Shown here piece after piece: positions 22,220 to 33,428 of a stretch of 64,000 bases of DNA; within the stretch, counting starts at the first letter, position 1, and each line of letters starts with the position of its first letter. The DNA comes from Utricularia gibba (Eukaryota; Streptophyta; Magnoliopsida; Lamiales; Lentibulariaceae): the NCBI GenBank assembly GCA_002189035.1, contig CM007990.1, positions 4,340,001 through 4,404,000 of the forward strand. Direction: 5' to 3'. A program made the position numbers and the translations under genes. Under the pieces are notes generated by a model. The model was not told the DNA's origin and made no database searches. It was given only the letters and a program-made list of their open reading frames with translations.

Positions 22220-25200
22220 GAAATGTATCATGTATTTGCTTGCATGTTCAGGGCCGTCTTCTTTCCCTTGTGGCTATTTCATGGAGTTGTTGCCCGTGGA
22301 AGATTCTCTCTGCCTGCCCCATCTATTCCTCATGGTCGCCACGTAAGTGGCTACTTTCCTTGTGGTTTGAGAAGCATATCAATTTTAAAATTCTCCAGAC
22401 TAATAATGCCTCTTTTGTTTTCAAGTATCAAGAGTGCATCATCCAAGTTTTCTTAAATTTCATGTTTCTTTTGTTGGGAGTAGTGGGCCCTTGCCATGCT
22501 GTGGTTGCCATGCCGTTGCTTGTTGCGTTTGAACTGCTTCTTTGTATATATCTCGAGGGTTTAAAAGGTAAGAAAGTAGATAAGCTTCTTTTCCTCTACT
22601 ACTGTACGATACACATCAAACACACAGATTTAAATTTAATTGTGAAAAGCATTTGATTGATTTGAAATGAAAAAATCATCCGTGAGCCTTTTTTTAAAAG
22701 GTACTATTTTATTCCTTTCAACAAAGTGGCAAAGCGTGATGATCATTCACAGTCACAACTGATGTATTTGAGATGTTGGTTGATTTCTACATGATGCAGC
22801 TACTGTCTCTCCAGTAGTGGGCCTAAAAGTGGTATTCCTACCTTTGCTGGCTTTTGAAGTTATCATTCTTATTGACAATGTGAGGTGAAGTATTTTACTT
22901 CCATGGCCTTTTTTTCATTTTGGGGAGCATGTATGGAGTTGATTAGGTCATTGGTGTTGCTTTTTACGTGATTGAAGAGGACTGATCTTTATTTATCTTA
23001 CAACAGGAAATTTAGAATCTTTATAATGTAAAAAATCAGAAATGTAATGTTGATGCTATTAATACCCCCACTTATGATCAATTATTTCTGGTGCTGGGGC
23101 ACAATCTAGGTTTCCTTGGCTTTTAATGACTTCCTTAAATTTTTAATGAATCAGAATGTGTAGAGCGTTTCTACCAGGAGATGATGAAAGCATGAACAAT
23201 GAAGCAATATGGGAGACACTTCCAGTAAGTGTTATGGAATAAATGATAGAGTGGACCATTTGTTATGAGCCCTCAGCTTTTATAACTCATTCTCTGTGGG
23301 CCTAAATTTGGAAAAAAAAATCATTTCTTAATTCAAGTTTTGTTGCCATCCTCAAATTGGAAGTTTTTCTTTGAAGGGGATCAGTTTGCCTGAAATTAGT
23401 ATGACTTTTGGACAAAACACTGTTACTTATCACTATGACTTCTTTCATCAGCACTTCTGGGTAGCGACGGCAATGGTATTCTTTCTTGCTGCCACGGTGC
23501 TAACTGTCCTGAAGCTTTGTGGTTAGCTGTTTCCATCCTCTTTTTGTTTTTTTTCCCCGTGGAATTTCTTTAGGATTTTTTTTTTTTTTTTTTGAAGAGA
23601 AGCAGCTTAGAAGTTGGCTGTTTCTATTACTTTTATGGAAGCATCATACCATTGTTTAGTCCATGATTTTCCTATCCAAGGGGATGAGACAAATATGATT
23701 TTTTTACATCGGTGACTTTTGTCCTTCCTCGGTCTAGTGTGCATCCTCTACCTTGTCTTTCATGTATATAGATTGTCAGTTGGATTTTCTCCCCAAGGTC
23801 TGCTGCTCTGTTGTCTTCTTGTCTGCTTTGGTTTATTGTTTTGTCTTTTTTATGACAATATTTTGATTGTTGATGTGTGTTCTGTTTTACCTGTGGTAGG
23901 TGATGTTCGGGGTCTTGGATGGTGGGAGTTGTTCATTAATATTGGGTATCTTGATCAATGCCAATATATCTTATCCATCATTAATATTGCGTAGATTTAT
24001 ACTTGCGCTTACTTGATGCTATCACAGGATTGGCGAATGCCTAGCATTTCTTGTTTGCACAAAATGGTATAATCCCATAATTCATGGAAATTGTCAAACA
24101 AGGGGAGAAGGTTCTTCAACAAGTGTTAGATATGTTGATTGGAATACTGGCTTAGTCGTATCGAATGAGGAAAATTCACATGATAGAATGTGTGACCTGC
24201 AAGATATTGGTGGCCACATCATGAAAATCTCCATTGTTGGTTTCCAGATTCTTCTTTGTATGAAACTTGCGGTACAAATTTATTTTCCACTAATATTGGT
24301 TATTTTATCACCGAAGCTTCATTACTTATATATACTTTTTAAAGGGAACACCATCAAGTGTCAGCCACATCCCTCTTCCTGTTGTTTTCTCTCCGATTTT
24401 TGCACTGCAAGGAGCTGGGGTTCTGCTTGCGGTCTCTAGATTGATAGAGAAACTTGTTCTCATACTTCAGAGTGATGCCAGTAGAGGAATGTACTTTGTA
24501 TACTCTTCAAGGGTTCGTGATTGCTTTGGATTCCTGCACCATGGGTCCAGGTAATAAATTCTGACACCCGTATACTAGTGTATGAAAAATGAAAGAACGT
24601 GAATTATTCAGAACATTTCTTTTATGCCCAGAGACATAGTACTGAAAACCACATAACGTGGATGTAGGTGCCAATAAGCTAGTTTCTGTGTAATGCTGTG
24701 CAAGGAGATTTTTTTCTTTGTTAATTTATGCATCTGTTTTCTAGGTTAGAATAAATAAGCAATATTCATTATTGCCAAGTTTCTATGCTTATAAAAGAAA
24801 GAAATGTGTTAGAATTTTCTCATTCTTTGAAAATTTGCGAGCTGTTTATTTACATTTTTTATTTTTTGGGCTTATCGTCCAGGTTCCTTGGATGGTGGTC
24901 CATTGATGAAACAAGCCAAGAAGAGCAGGCTCACTTGCTTCATGATGGGGTGTCTTGGTAAGATGACCTTTTCTTCGTGTCACAGTGTCATTTGAATTGC
25001 TCTATCTAATTTCTCACACCACTCCTAATTGCTTAGATCTTCAACTGGTTTGATTTAGGTAAAACTATGCTATACATGTAAGTGGTGAAGAATTACGAAT
25101 TTATGATAGTTAGCTGCAATTTGGAATTGGTACTTGTTTTTTCTATAGTAAACCTTTGCTGAGATGTAGTCCACATTAAATGTCGACTTCATTGTGCGAT

Positions 25201-25987
25201 ACAAGGAATGTTGCTACCACACTTGTATTCCCTTTTCTGGGAGTTACTGATATTATAAGTTAAAAGAGCCTTTTTTATTCCTCTGCATCTGTTTTGTCTT
25301 ATGAAATAAGAATAATTTCTGAAGTGTCTGTGACTTGATATCATGACTCAGCTACAACACTTTTTCTGGTTATCCGCCCGAGATAGTGAAGAAAATGCCA
25401 AAGAAAGATCTTGCTGAGGAGGTAATACCTACATATTCAGTATTTCTTTTTGTATTAGATTAACCCCATTTGATTCCCTTTTAGGTCTGGAGACTCCAGG
25501 CAGCGCTTGGTGAGCAAACAGAAATTACAAAATTCAGTCAGCAAGAGTATGAGCGTCTTCAAAATGTAATATATAGTCCTTTTTCCTCTGTAAATTCGCA
25601 ATGTAGAAGTTTTCGTTCGAGAGAACGCAATTTGCATCTCTTTATGTTTTACTTGTGAATTTACATGATAAGTTGCCATGGTCTTTTCCTGGCCAGGAGA
25701 AAATCTTATGTCGAGTCTGTTATGAAGGAGAGATCAGCATTGTGAATCTTCCTTGCAGGCATCGCGTTTTATGCAGGTCAGACTTCAAACCAATTTTCCA
25801 CTGTTCACCTAGCTTTTTTAAACTTCAAACCAATTTTCCACTGTTCTCGATAACAATGTCTCAGTGCATTACAGGCTGTTTTTGATATGCTGGTTTATTT
25901 TTGTGCAGCAACTGCGCTGATAAATGTCAGAAATGTCCCACATGTCGACTAGCCATTGAAGAGGTGTTGCATGTATATGATGTATAG
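21555..25987 (+). CDS. Transmembrane Fragile-X-F-associated-like protein with C-terminal RING
   Basis: Multipass membrane protein of the TMEM185/Fragile-X-F family with a plant-specific C3HC4 RING, so probably an E3 ubiquitin ligase; relatives are At1g68820 and At1g73950. Fourteen exons: 21555-21670, 22252-22342, 22484-22567, 22800-22884, 23155-23224, 23452-23521, 23900-23945, 24028-24271, 24345-24550, 24883-24957, 25352-25421, 25485-25565, 25697-25776, 25909-25987 (TAG). The start MSWRRVGKSLQGVAAHTSLL fits the family. Hydrophobic spans sit in exons 1-9, then a coiled-coil-like part (LQAALGEQTEITKFSQQEYE), then the RING (CRVCYEGE, LPCRHRVLC, CADKCQKCPTC). One problem: exon 3 must start TGGGCCCTTGCC in a frame that does not match the following PCHAVVAMPLLVAFELLL; one C is missing near 22488-22490. 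All other junction phases agree, giving about 465 residues if the base is restored. Confidence 0.85.
22183..22217. repeat. (TG)n microsatellite in intron 1 of the RING gene
   Basis: About 17 TG units, ending about 35 bp upstream of the exon 2 acceptor. Confidence 0.95.
25782..25846. repeat. 25-bp direct repeat in the last intron of the RING gene
   Basis: A unit beginning ACTTCAAACCAATTTTCCAC occurs at 25782-25806 and again at 25822-25846 without mismatch, 15 bp apart. It falls wholly within the intron 25777-25908. Confidence 0.9.
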
Positions 25988-26335
25988 AAGAACCAGCAGC
26001 AATCCCTGGGGTGCTGTAATGAACAGTAACAGAAACTCTGATGCTAGAGCTAATGTTTTAGAAGAAAACACGCAGGTAGCTGTTTTCAGCAACCAGATTT
26101 TTACGTAGTTTTCCGCACACAGGAAAGAGGTTCTTTTTTCCTTCTTTCCGTTGTGAATGCACTTGAATATGTATGATCTTTTGCTTCTCTCTCTGGATGT
26201 GTATGGCTTCTTTTTGCAAGGGTCAAATTCGAATCTCGACATGGTATTCTTATGCAAGGATCTGATGATAATATTTATACTACTTACAAGTAGTTGCTTC
26301 TGTCTACTCGCAACCAGGGACCTCCCTTGCTTTCT

Positions 26336-27756
26336 TCAGTTACGTTTGATCTCCGGTGACCGTACGGAATCCGGCCACAGGATATCTTTGAGCCCTGGCA
26401 AATCAATCAGCTTCTTGCTTAAGGCCTCGGTAGCAGGGAATCCGGTTTCCGGGATGCAGAACCACCGGTTGAACCAGTCCACTGCCTCGGGGCACATCTT
26501 CTTTGCCAAGAATGTTGTCTTGAACCAGAACGGGACGGTAAGGTTCCTGTCCCCACGGCAAGCTCCGTCGACAACCGCCTCTGCTAACCGCCGCACATGC
26601 TCGATCGGAACAACACTAACCACCACCTAATATCATATGATCGATCAATCACAGTCTGCAATGAACAACTCAGCAACTTGTTCTTACATCTCGCAGATCT
26701 TGGTCCACTATCATCTCCTCCTCCTTGTTGAGGAACTTGCCTTTGGTCATCTCTGATTCTATCAAGCCTGGTGTAACCACTGTGATTCCCACCTCAGATC
26801 CGAATTCGAGTCGAAGATTCTCGAAGAACTGCACTACTGCAGCTTTGCTAGCCTGCAACGATGCACACATTCAGTGAACGATGATGTGGAAGTTGACAGC
26901 TTTTTTAAAGGACTCAGACACTGTAAAAGCTCAGCCTGGGCACATTCAACCAGCTTGCTGAGGACGCAATCACAACTATCCTCCCTCTGGTTTTCTTTAG
27001 GTGTGGAGCAGCAAAGTAAGTCAGGTAGACAAATCCCCAGAAGTTCATATCCTGTGTTTTTTACTATGAAAATGTGTAACAAGTACATATCTTGGATCCC
27101 AAATCTGCAGAGGTAAGAGGACATGCCATTGCCGGGGCTGCATTGGTGACATCAAGCATCTCCTCCAGCAAGCTCACGGGCGTTACTCCCGCGCACAGCA
27201 CCAGATGGTCCACTGCAGTGTGTATGCGTACGTACAAACATTTGCCACAGCAAGTATGCAATGAAATGAAAAACAGGGCTTCACTTACATCGACCAAATT
27301 GGTTGATGGCTTCTTCAATTAATCTGCTGCAGTGTTCTGCTTTGGAGATATCAGTTACAAGAGGAATTACTTGAGGAGAACCACAAAAGTAAGCTGTCTC
27401 AGCTACTTCTTTCAGAGCATTTTCCCTCCTTGCACCAATAACCAGGCGTGCACCTCTTGTTCCATACTCATAGGCAAGATGCTTATTGCAAAGATAGCAT
27501 GCCAAAAAATGTTGAAGGAATCCTGAGGTAAGAATTGAGATTCAAACCAGAAGCGTTGGTTCATACTGCTTACCTCTCCCATTCCAGATGAAGCTCCGGC
27601 GATGACGACTACTTTTCCGGTCAAGTCTTCGCGGAAAACTAACCGCCAGAGGTAGTTTAAGGACTTGAGGAACAGGTAGAAAGGGTAAAAGAGAGGGAAC
27701 ATGATGATGGTGAAAAAGGGTGCAAAAATGTTGAGGTAACCATGCACCAAGTTCAT
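26336..27756 (-). CDS. HSD: Steroleosin-type 11-beta-hydroxysteroid dehydrogenase-like SDR
   Basis: NADP-dependent short-chain dehydrogenase of the HSD/steroleosin group, anchored to ER or oil bodies by an N-terminal hydrophobic hairpin. Six exons, 5' to 3' on minus: 27756-27574, 27481-27289, 27212-27127, 27051-26920, 26852-26688, 26626-26336; about 349 residues. Start is the MNLVHGYLN ATG at 27756; an upstream ATG at 27792 follows a possible 5' UTR acceptor. Visible: hydrophobic anchor (FFTIIMFPLFYPFYLFLKSL), cofactor motif VVVIAGASSGMGE, GARLVIGARRE, DHLVLCAGVTPVSL, MNFWGFVYLTYFAAPHL, catalytic Ser (IASSAS) and YxxxK as YSASK across an exon junction, and PGLIESEMTKG. The VLCAGV stretch replaces the usual VNNAGI, so the NNAG motif is altered. 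Intron 3 starts GCATGT (GC-AG); GT options give a stop. Convergent with the RING gene. Confidence 0.87.
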
Positions 27757-28308
27757 GACTGTAATGAGTGAACCACTGCAACAAGGACGCATTTATGTTG
27801 AAATGTTAATGCATGCATGAAGGGCGTAAGTGCCACGTACGCCCTCTTGGGGCGACACCTAGAGGAACAACAGTTCAGGTCTTTTAAGGTGCAGTTGATC
27901 GATCATATGTACAGCTCCAAAGATCTCTCTTTTTTCCATTGTCAAAAGGTGAAAAAGGGTGCAAGTTTATTGTCTAAAAATCTGTGTGATTTTGACATTG
28001 TGAAAAAACACATATCGTTCACATCAAGCTTTTATGTCCATTAAGGAGGCGATTTGACATCTTACTGAAAATTTATGAGCCTTGTTTATAGCATCAAAAG
28101 CCTTAGGAGAAGCTTCCATTAACTTGATTCATGGCACCTTGGAACAAAGAGTCTCAGCAACAATTACAAACCCACAGGCCCATGTGTTTCCACAGAGAAA
28201 GAGCTGCCAAAGTCTTCTATTCTAACTCATTCTACATAAACACATGTTGCAAGACAGAAATGGGAAAACTAAACACAGATACCATTTTTGTTGCAGGTTG
28301 CTCACAGG
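27757..28308. other. Spacer between HSD and HVA22 (both minus)
   Basis: Upstream region of the HSD gene and 3' flank of HVA22. No coding signal. The final ~60 bp are probably HVA22 3' UTR. Confidence 0.45.
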
Positions 28309-29068
28309 CTAGTGATTGTTTTCCTTGTGATTGGAAATGAAGTGGGAGATTATGTTCTTGGCCTTGGTGTCATGCGGTTTTTGCATTTTAGCCCCTCCAA
28401 ATCTGTGAATCAACTTCTCCCTCACCAGCTTTTGGTAGATGTAGGCAGCTCCTCTGAACTGCGGCAACACCAGCCACGCCACGAACACCAACTTCGCTTC
28501 ATACCAAATCGGAATCCTATTTGAAAAAACATAGTAGTTACTCAGTTATTCATCTATTTCATTTTAAGTGAAGATTTTGGGATCTGGGTTCTCTTAAAAT
28601 TCGGATCTTGAAACCAGAAAAGGCCAATAAAAGATGAAACTGTGACAGATCATCTCGTCGAAGAAGAAGAAGAAGGAGAATTGTGGTTTACCATTCTAAG
28701 GCAGGTTGTATGAGCATCTCAACGAGTGTAAAAAATGAATACAAAATCCAGTACGCGAGCCACTGCTCATCATCTATCCTAGAATGGCTCTCAATGGCCA
28801 TAACCGAAGCATATCTGTGAGCAAAATGAACAAACTGACAACCTACTTCTTCACTTGTAGTAGCTTCAGTTCACAAAATCAATTCTTACTTACAGTGGGT
28901 AGAGTAGCATGAACGCTGGCCTGCAATTGCAATTACAAACAACCCAGACTTAAAAACAAACAGGAGAGTACTGAAAATCGAAATCTTTAAAATCCGAGAT
29001 TGTTATAGTTTCTGTCCTTACCCAGCCAGTGAATGAAGAAACATGAGAGAAGCCCAGAGGCGGCTCAT
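28309..29068 (-). CDS. HVA22: HVA22-like (TB2/DP1/REEP family) ER protein
   Basis: HVA22 proteins are plant REEP5/Yop1 relatives that shape ER tubules and are often induced by ABA and stress. Four exons on minus: 29068-29022, 28920-28894, 28814-28692, 28516-28309 (TAG), about 134 residues; phases agree at all junctions, and exon 2 is a 27-base microexon. The start MSRLWASLMFLHSLAGP matches the family. The TB2/DP1 core shows LLYPLYASVMAIESHSRIDD, EQWLAYWILYSFFTLVEM, IPIWYEAKLVFVAWLVLPQF and RGAAYIYQKLVREKL. The C-terminal tail is short, like the HVA22a/c/d/e group. Gene looks intact. Confidence 0.93.
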
Positions 29069-29540
29069 TTTGTTTTCTCAGCAAGTTTCTGCTGCGAGAA
29101 TTTCACAAAAACACCGGAGGAATGCAAATTGGGGAAGCTACGGAAGAACCACCACTATCGCTTGTTGCGCTGATATACATTACTTTCATTATGACGCAGA
29201 GAGAAACTGTTGTAAAGAAGAGTGAGCTGGCTGGACCCGGGCCGTCCTGGGTACGCCTCCGTTCCAACTACCAAGGTGACCGCCAAGATCATTCCTTTTT
29301 TTCTTCTTTCCTTACGTGTTGGCTAATCTCCCTATAGTTCCCCAGCCCATCCTTTTCACAGCATTCATTATGTAATAATATTTTACCTGATTACCATATA
29401 CTGAAAAAAAGTACTCGCAATGTTTGACAAAATCAACCCTTTTTCACACAACATTACGTAATAAATTCTACTGTTTTACCATCTTCGGAAACAAAATATA
29501 TGCAATCTTGTAAAAATCAGCTTTGAATTTGCATTTAGTT

Positions 29541-29867
29541 TTACTCGGGTTTGCAGTTGATTTCTTTCATGTCAACTAACAACTCTATGGCTTCACCGGT
29601 TCTACCAGACCTGCATAGGGAACTTGTGTGCAGGCAGCTGCACCAGGCCAACAGGCATCATCTTTCATCTCATTCAAAAATGGTTTGCTTCTCCTAATAA
29701 TACATCATACATAGCCAATCCATCAAGGTTAGGGAGTTGACAATGCTCTGATGATACTGTTACGTTCTAAAAATTCCATGGTTTTCTTTGCTTCATCTGT
29801 TTTTCCCTCTATGGCAAAGGCCACTGATCAGGAGATTGTATGTCAACTCATCAGGAGGTATTTGCAT
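29541..29867 (-). pseudogene. Pentatricopeptide-repeat (PPR) protein relic
   Basis: On minus, from 29867, the sequence reads MQIPPDELTYNLLISGLCH and then, after a one-base shift near 29815, KTDEAKKTMEFLERN. After further shifts come FLNEMKDDACWPGAAACTQ (about 29680-29625) and RTGEAIELLVDMKEIN ending at TAA (29541-29543). These fit consecutive PPR units (the xTYNxLIxGLCxxGxxDEA pattern is diagnostic). At least three frame changes and stops separate them, and no introns explain the breaks. PPR proteins normally edit or process organelle RNAs, but this fragment cannot make one. Confidence 0.65.
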
Positions 29868-30146
29868 TTGAGAAACACGGGGAGGGGAATTCAACAGTGG
29901 AAATCAGGGGTTAGGAAGTGAAAGCTTCAGACAATTTTCTCTAGAGGCGACAATAGTTTCGGTTTTGAAGGGGGATTGAATGGAATCAGTGAAATCTTAT
30001 TACCTTTCGCCTTCTCAAAAAGCTTTACGGTTTCCCATATGAAAGCAACTAAAAACAGAAGCTGCAGTTCATACATCAGATGCAGACTTTCCGTCTTACA
30101 AAAACGTAAGATTCAATGGATTCGTTTTCAGACTCTATTCATTAGC

Positions 30147-30154
30147 TATAAATG
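30147..30154 (+). promoter_or_regulatory. TATA-like box upstream of the small two-exon ORF
   Basis: TATAAATG, 71 bp upstream of the ATG at 30226. Compatible with a core promoter but not proof. Confidence 0.35.
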
Positions 30155-30225
30155 AGTGCTCAATCCATCAAAATGCTTCAAAATCCAATATTTCCCCAGA
30201 CTCTTCTCCTCACTGTGCACTTGCA

Positions 30226-30519
30226 ATGGACGATCAAAATCCAGGTACTTCGTTGAAGTGATGATCTGGGGTTCACTTTACATAATGAAGCAGCTATCTT
30301 GTAGTCATATGAGATGATAAATGTTTTTACCTGAACTTTTCAGGGTTGAAAATGCTACTGCAGAAGAAAAATGATCAGCAGGCTTCCGTACTATGGAGGA
30401 ATGTCGTCACGGACTTCAAAGGGTGTGCATATAAGTTCAAGTTCTCTTGTGAATCAGCATTCACTTGCATCAAACGATTTACTCACCATGTCGTTTTTTG
30501 TGTTTCATTAACGTGTTGA
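30226..30519 (+). CDS. Possible small two-exon gene, 64 aa, unknown
   Basis: Exons 30226-30244 and 30344-30519 (TGA) join in phase through a clean GTACTT...TTTTCAG intron of 99 bp, giving MDDQNPGLKMLLQKKNDQQA and a further 44 residues. The first half is polar and basic, the last ~30 residues are Cys- and Phe-rich. I do not recognise the family. Support: a TATA-like box 71 bp upstream, good splice sites, and position between genes. Against: short length, no known motif, and the frame may stop at the start of another unseen intron. Could be a real small protein, the 5' end of a lost gene, or chance. Confidence 0.35.
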
Positions 30520-30748
30520 GCTGCTGCTGTTCACTTCTCTGTCTGTGTCCTGGTACTGGGAGGGAAAAAGAAAAAGAAATACAAGAATAATAGTTTTTAA
30601 ATATAAAGGAAAAGTCAATAGCTATTCAGTTTGGGATTTCATTTGGCGCCCATCGTTCGATTAGGGATTTGTGAAGCTCCCAGCTTTTCCTATCCGTTGA
30701 GCTCCTGCATTTTCTGAAGCTCTGATTGATTTCAGTCTGTTTTTGGGC

Positions 30749-33028
30749 ATGGAAGGGGAGCAACTGACGGAGCAAGAGACTGCTCTTTACGATCGGCAAA
30801 TTCGCGTGTGGGGTGCGGATGCTCAGCGAAGGTAATACTGGGTTTCTAAGTTCGTTGTTTATTTTCGATTATGAAGTTTTGAGTCGTATGGTGTACTCAT
30901 TTGATGTACTTATGCCTGTGCTGTTAGGCTAAGCAAGTCGCGTATATTCGTCAGCGGGCTGAAAGGTGTTGTAGTTGAGGTATTTGTCTCATCTCACAGT
31001 AATTTTTTACGTGTTACAAGTGCTTCGACGATTATAAAGAGGAAAAAATGAATATTTTATGAATGTAATCCCTGGCTGAGTATGCTCAATGTTCCATCCT
31101 GCAGTTCTGTAAGAACATTGTGCTAGCTGGAGTTGGTAGTGTGACTCTGAACGATGACCGTACGGTTACTGAGGATTTGTTGTCAGCCAATTTTTTGATT
31201 CCGGCCCAGGATGATGTTTTTGCTGGGAAATCAATTGCTGAGCTCTGTTGTGACTCCTTGAAGGATTTTAATCCCATGGTTCATGTATCTGTGGAAAAAG
31301 GTGGGAACTTTTCCTGCTCTAAGCTGAGGTTTTTGGTTCAGTGTGGAAATCACTGGGACTCCTAGAATGTGCTCCATTTTTAGTTTGGCTTCTGTGATTC
31401 TGAAACCTGTATAATAGATGATTCTGTTGTTCATGTTTCTGTGGAACAACAGGCAATCTAGTTGCTTTTTAGCTGGGATTGGTTACTAGGCAATCTTTAA
31501 ATGTGCTCCATTTTTCGCTAGTAGGGTTATGTGGTTCCAAACTGTGTATAATGGGTATGCCAGCTATGGAATTGCTTAACAGACGTGCACCTTGCTATCT
31601 TCCAGTTATTAAATGCCTTATTTTTTTTATGATTTTACAGGTGATGTTTCCACGTTCGGTGTTGAATTTTTCGAGAAGTTTGATGTTGTAGTCATCAATT
31701 CATGCTCCTTATCCACAAAAGTAGAGTTCTTGCTATGGGTCATAGTTTATATTGTCGTTTAACTAGCAGCCGTATATTAATCAAGACTCTTTATATCTCC
31801 ACTTGAAACAGAAATCTGTTAATGAGAAGTGCCGCAAATTGTCAACACGTATAGCATTTTATACAGTCGATTGCAGGGGCTCATGTGGTGAAATTTTTGT
31901 TGACTTGCAGAAGTATACGTATTCAAAGGTCACCATTTTTGTCATTCGTTGTTCTGCATTCGTATATTCCAAATTTTTCATCTTTGTTACTTGTTTTATT
32001 TTTAGCTTCTTTTTTTATTTTGAGGTTTTGGTTTTAGGTAAAGATCGTGTTTGTATTTTTTCTGATACTGTGCCTGTTTGAGTAATCTGGGCTTGTTTTT
32101 TTTTTTGAAATGACAGAAAAAGGATGACGAAGCCATTGAATGCCATATTAATTTCCCGAGTTTTGAGGTAGATTCAGCAACTTCTCATATGAAATGTTTT
32201 GAAAAGGCGGATGCCTGTTTCGCAAATGTGATCTGTCTGTTTTCTTCTCTTCCCTTCAGGAAGCCATTTCTACTCCATGGAAGTCTCTTCCAAAGAAGGT
32301 GTCAAAATTGTATTTCGCTATAAGAGGTAATCTCACCTTTTTTCCATGCCAGAATCTTAGAGTGTGAACGCATGCAATAGTAAACCTTAGTCATGAGCAA
32401 AATTCAATTTTTTGCATGTAGTGTTCATTGAAGGTGTACTCAGTGGCGTATAAATAAGTTATGTGAAGAATCCTTTTTGTTGATGGTTTAGGACACTCAA
32501 TATTCTTCGAAAATCCTTTTTGTTGTTTTTCTGTGTATGGCTACTTGGATGTTAATTCGTGTTTCAGTTGTGGAGAATTTTGAGGATTCTGAAGGTCGCT
32601 CACCGGGAGATTCTTCATCTGCTGACTTACCAGCTGTTCAGAAATTGAGGAAGGAACTTTGTGAAGCTCATGTAAATTCCCCTGATACTTGGTGATTTTA
32701 AATGCATCTAGGAATGCTTGGTGCTTACTCATCTCCTCTGTGCAGTCCGTGGACGAATCTCATATCCCAGATTCCCTCCTCGAGAGATTGTTGAAAGATA
32801 GACGAGAATTCCCTCCTGTATGTGCCATTATTGGTGGAATTCTTGGTCAGGTAACACTATCTGTGTCATTTTTATTGAACTACTGCACTGGAGGTCATTC
32901 CCTTTACACAAACTATTTTCCAACCGCAGGAGGTGATTAAAGCAATATCAGGCAAAGGAGATCCCTTGAAAAATTTCTTCTTTTTCGACTCGATGGATGG
33001 AAAGGGCTTGATAGAAGACATATCTTGA
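30749..33028 (+). CDS. SAE1: SUMO-activating enzyme subunit 1 (SAE1/AOS1)
   Basis: Small subunit of the heterodimeric SUMO E1; with SAE2 it adenylates SUMO in the nucleus. Ten exons: 30749-30831, 30928-30979, 31105-31300, 31641-31720, 31812-31928, 32117-32167, 32260-32326, 32568-32671, 32746-32850, 32930-33028 (TGA), about 317 residues, phases consistent. Start MEGEQLTEQETALYDRQIRV is typical. Visible: YDRQIRVWGADAQRRLSKS, KNIVLAGVGSVTLNDD, DLLSANFLI, FDVVVINSCS, CGEIFVDLQKY, then PPVCAIIGGILGQEVIKAIS and FFFFDSMDGKG. It lacks a catalytic Cys domain, as expected for SAE1. It is convergent with the RGP gene downstream. Confidence 0.95.
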
Positions 33029-33428
33029 AGGAGTTAGAAGGCAGGTTACTTCCACACAACTCTTGGAAGTGGAATTCTAATGGTGGCTGTGTTAGAAGTC
33101 ACACTTTCTGTAGATTTGTCTGTCAGTTGATGGAATGTTGAATCTTGAGCTGCTGATCATTTGGCTCTTGGTAGCCTTGTTATCTAATGCAAGTTTTCAT
33201 TAGATCTCTAATGGAATGTTCCTCGAGTAGCTGATTTCCTACCACCACATTGCAAATAAGAGTATCACTAAGCAACAAAACAAACTGGTATATGTTGTCT
33301 GAGTAACTTCAAATGATGTCTGATACCGGACATGGTAATGAACCAATGACAATAACTCATGGTCAAAGAAGACAGAAAGCTGAGTAAGAAGACGGCACTG
33401 GTAACTAGTGATGCTTTGTGTATGAATT
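33029..33428. other. Convergent 3' flanks of SAE1 (+) and RGP (-)
   Basis: 400 bp holding both 3' UTRs. Nothing else is recognised. Confidence 0.5.

Larger units (their letters stand above)
29069..30225. other. Spacer between HVA22 and the possible small gene, with a PPR relic
   Basis: HVA22 promoter on the left; no TATA box fixed. The PPR relic at 29541-29867 is listed separately. About 29870-30090 contains a minus-strand stretch ETVKLFEKAKGNK that may belong to the same relic. Confidence 0.45.
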
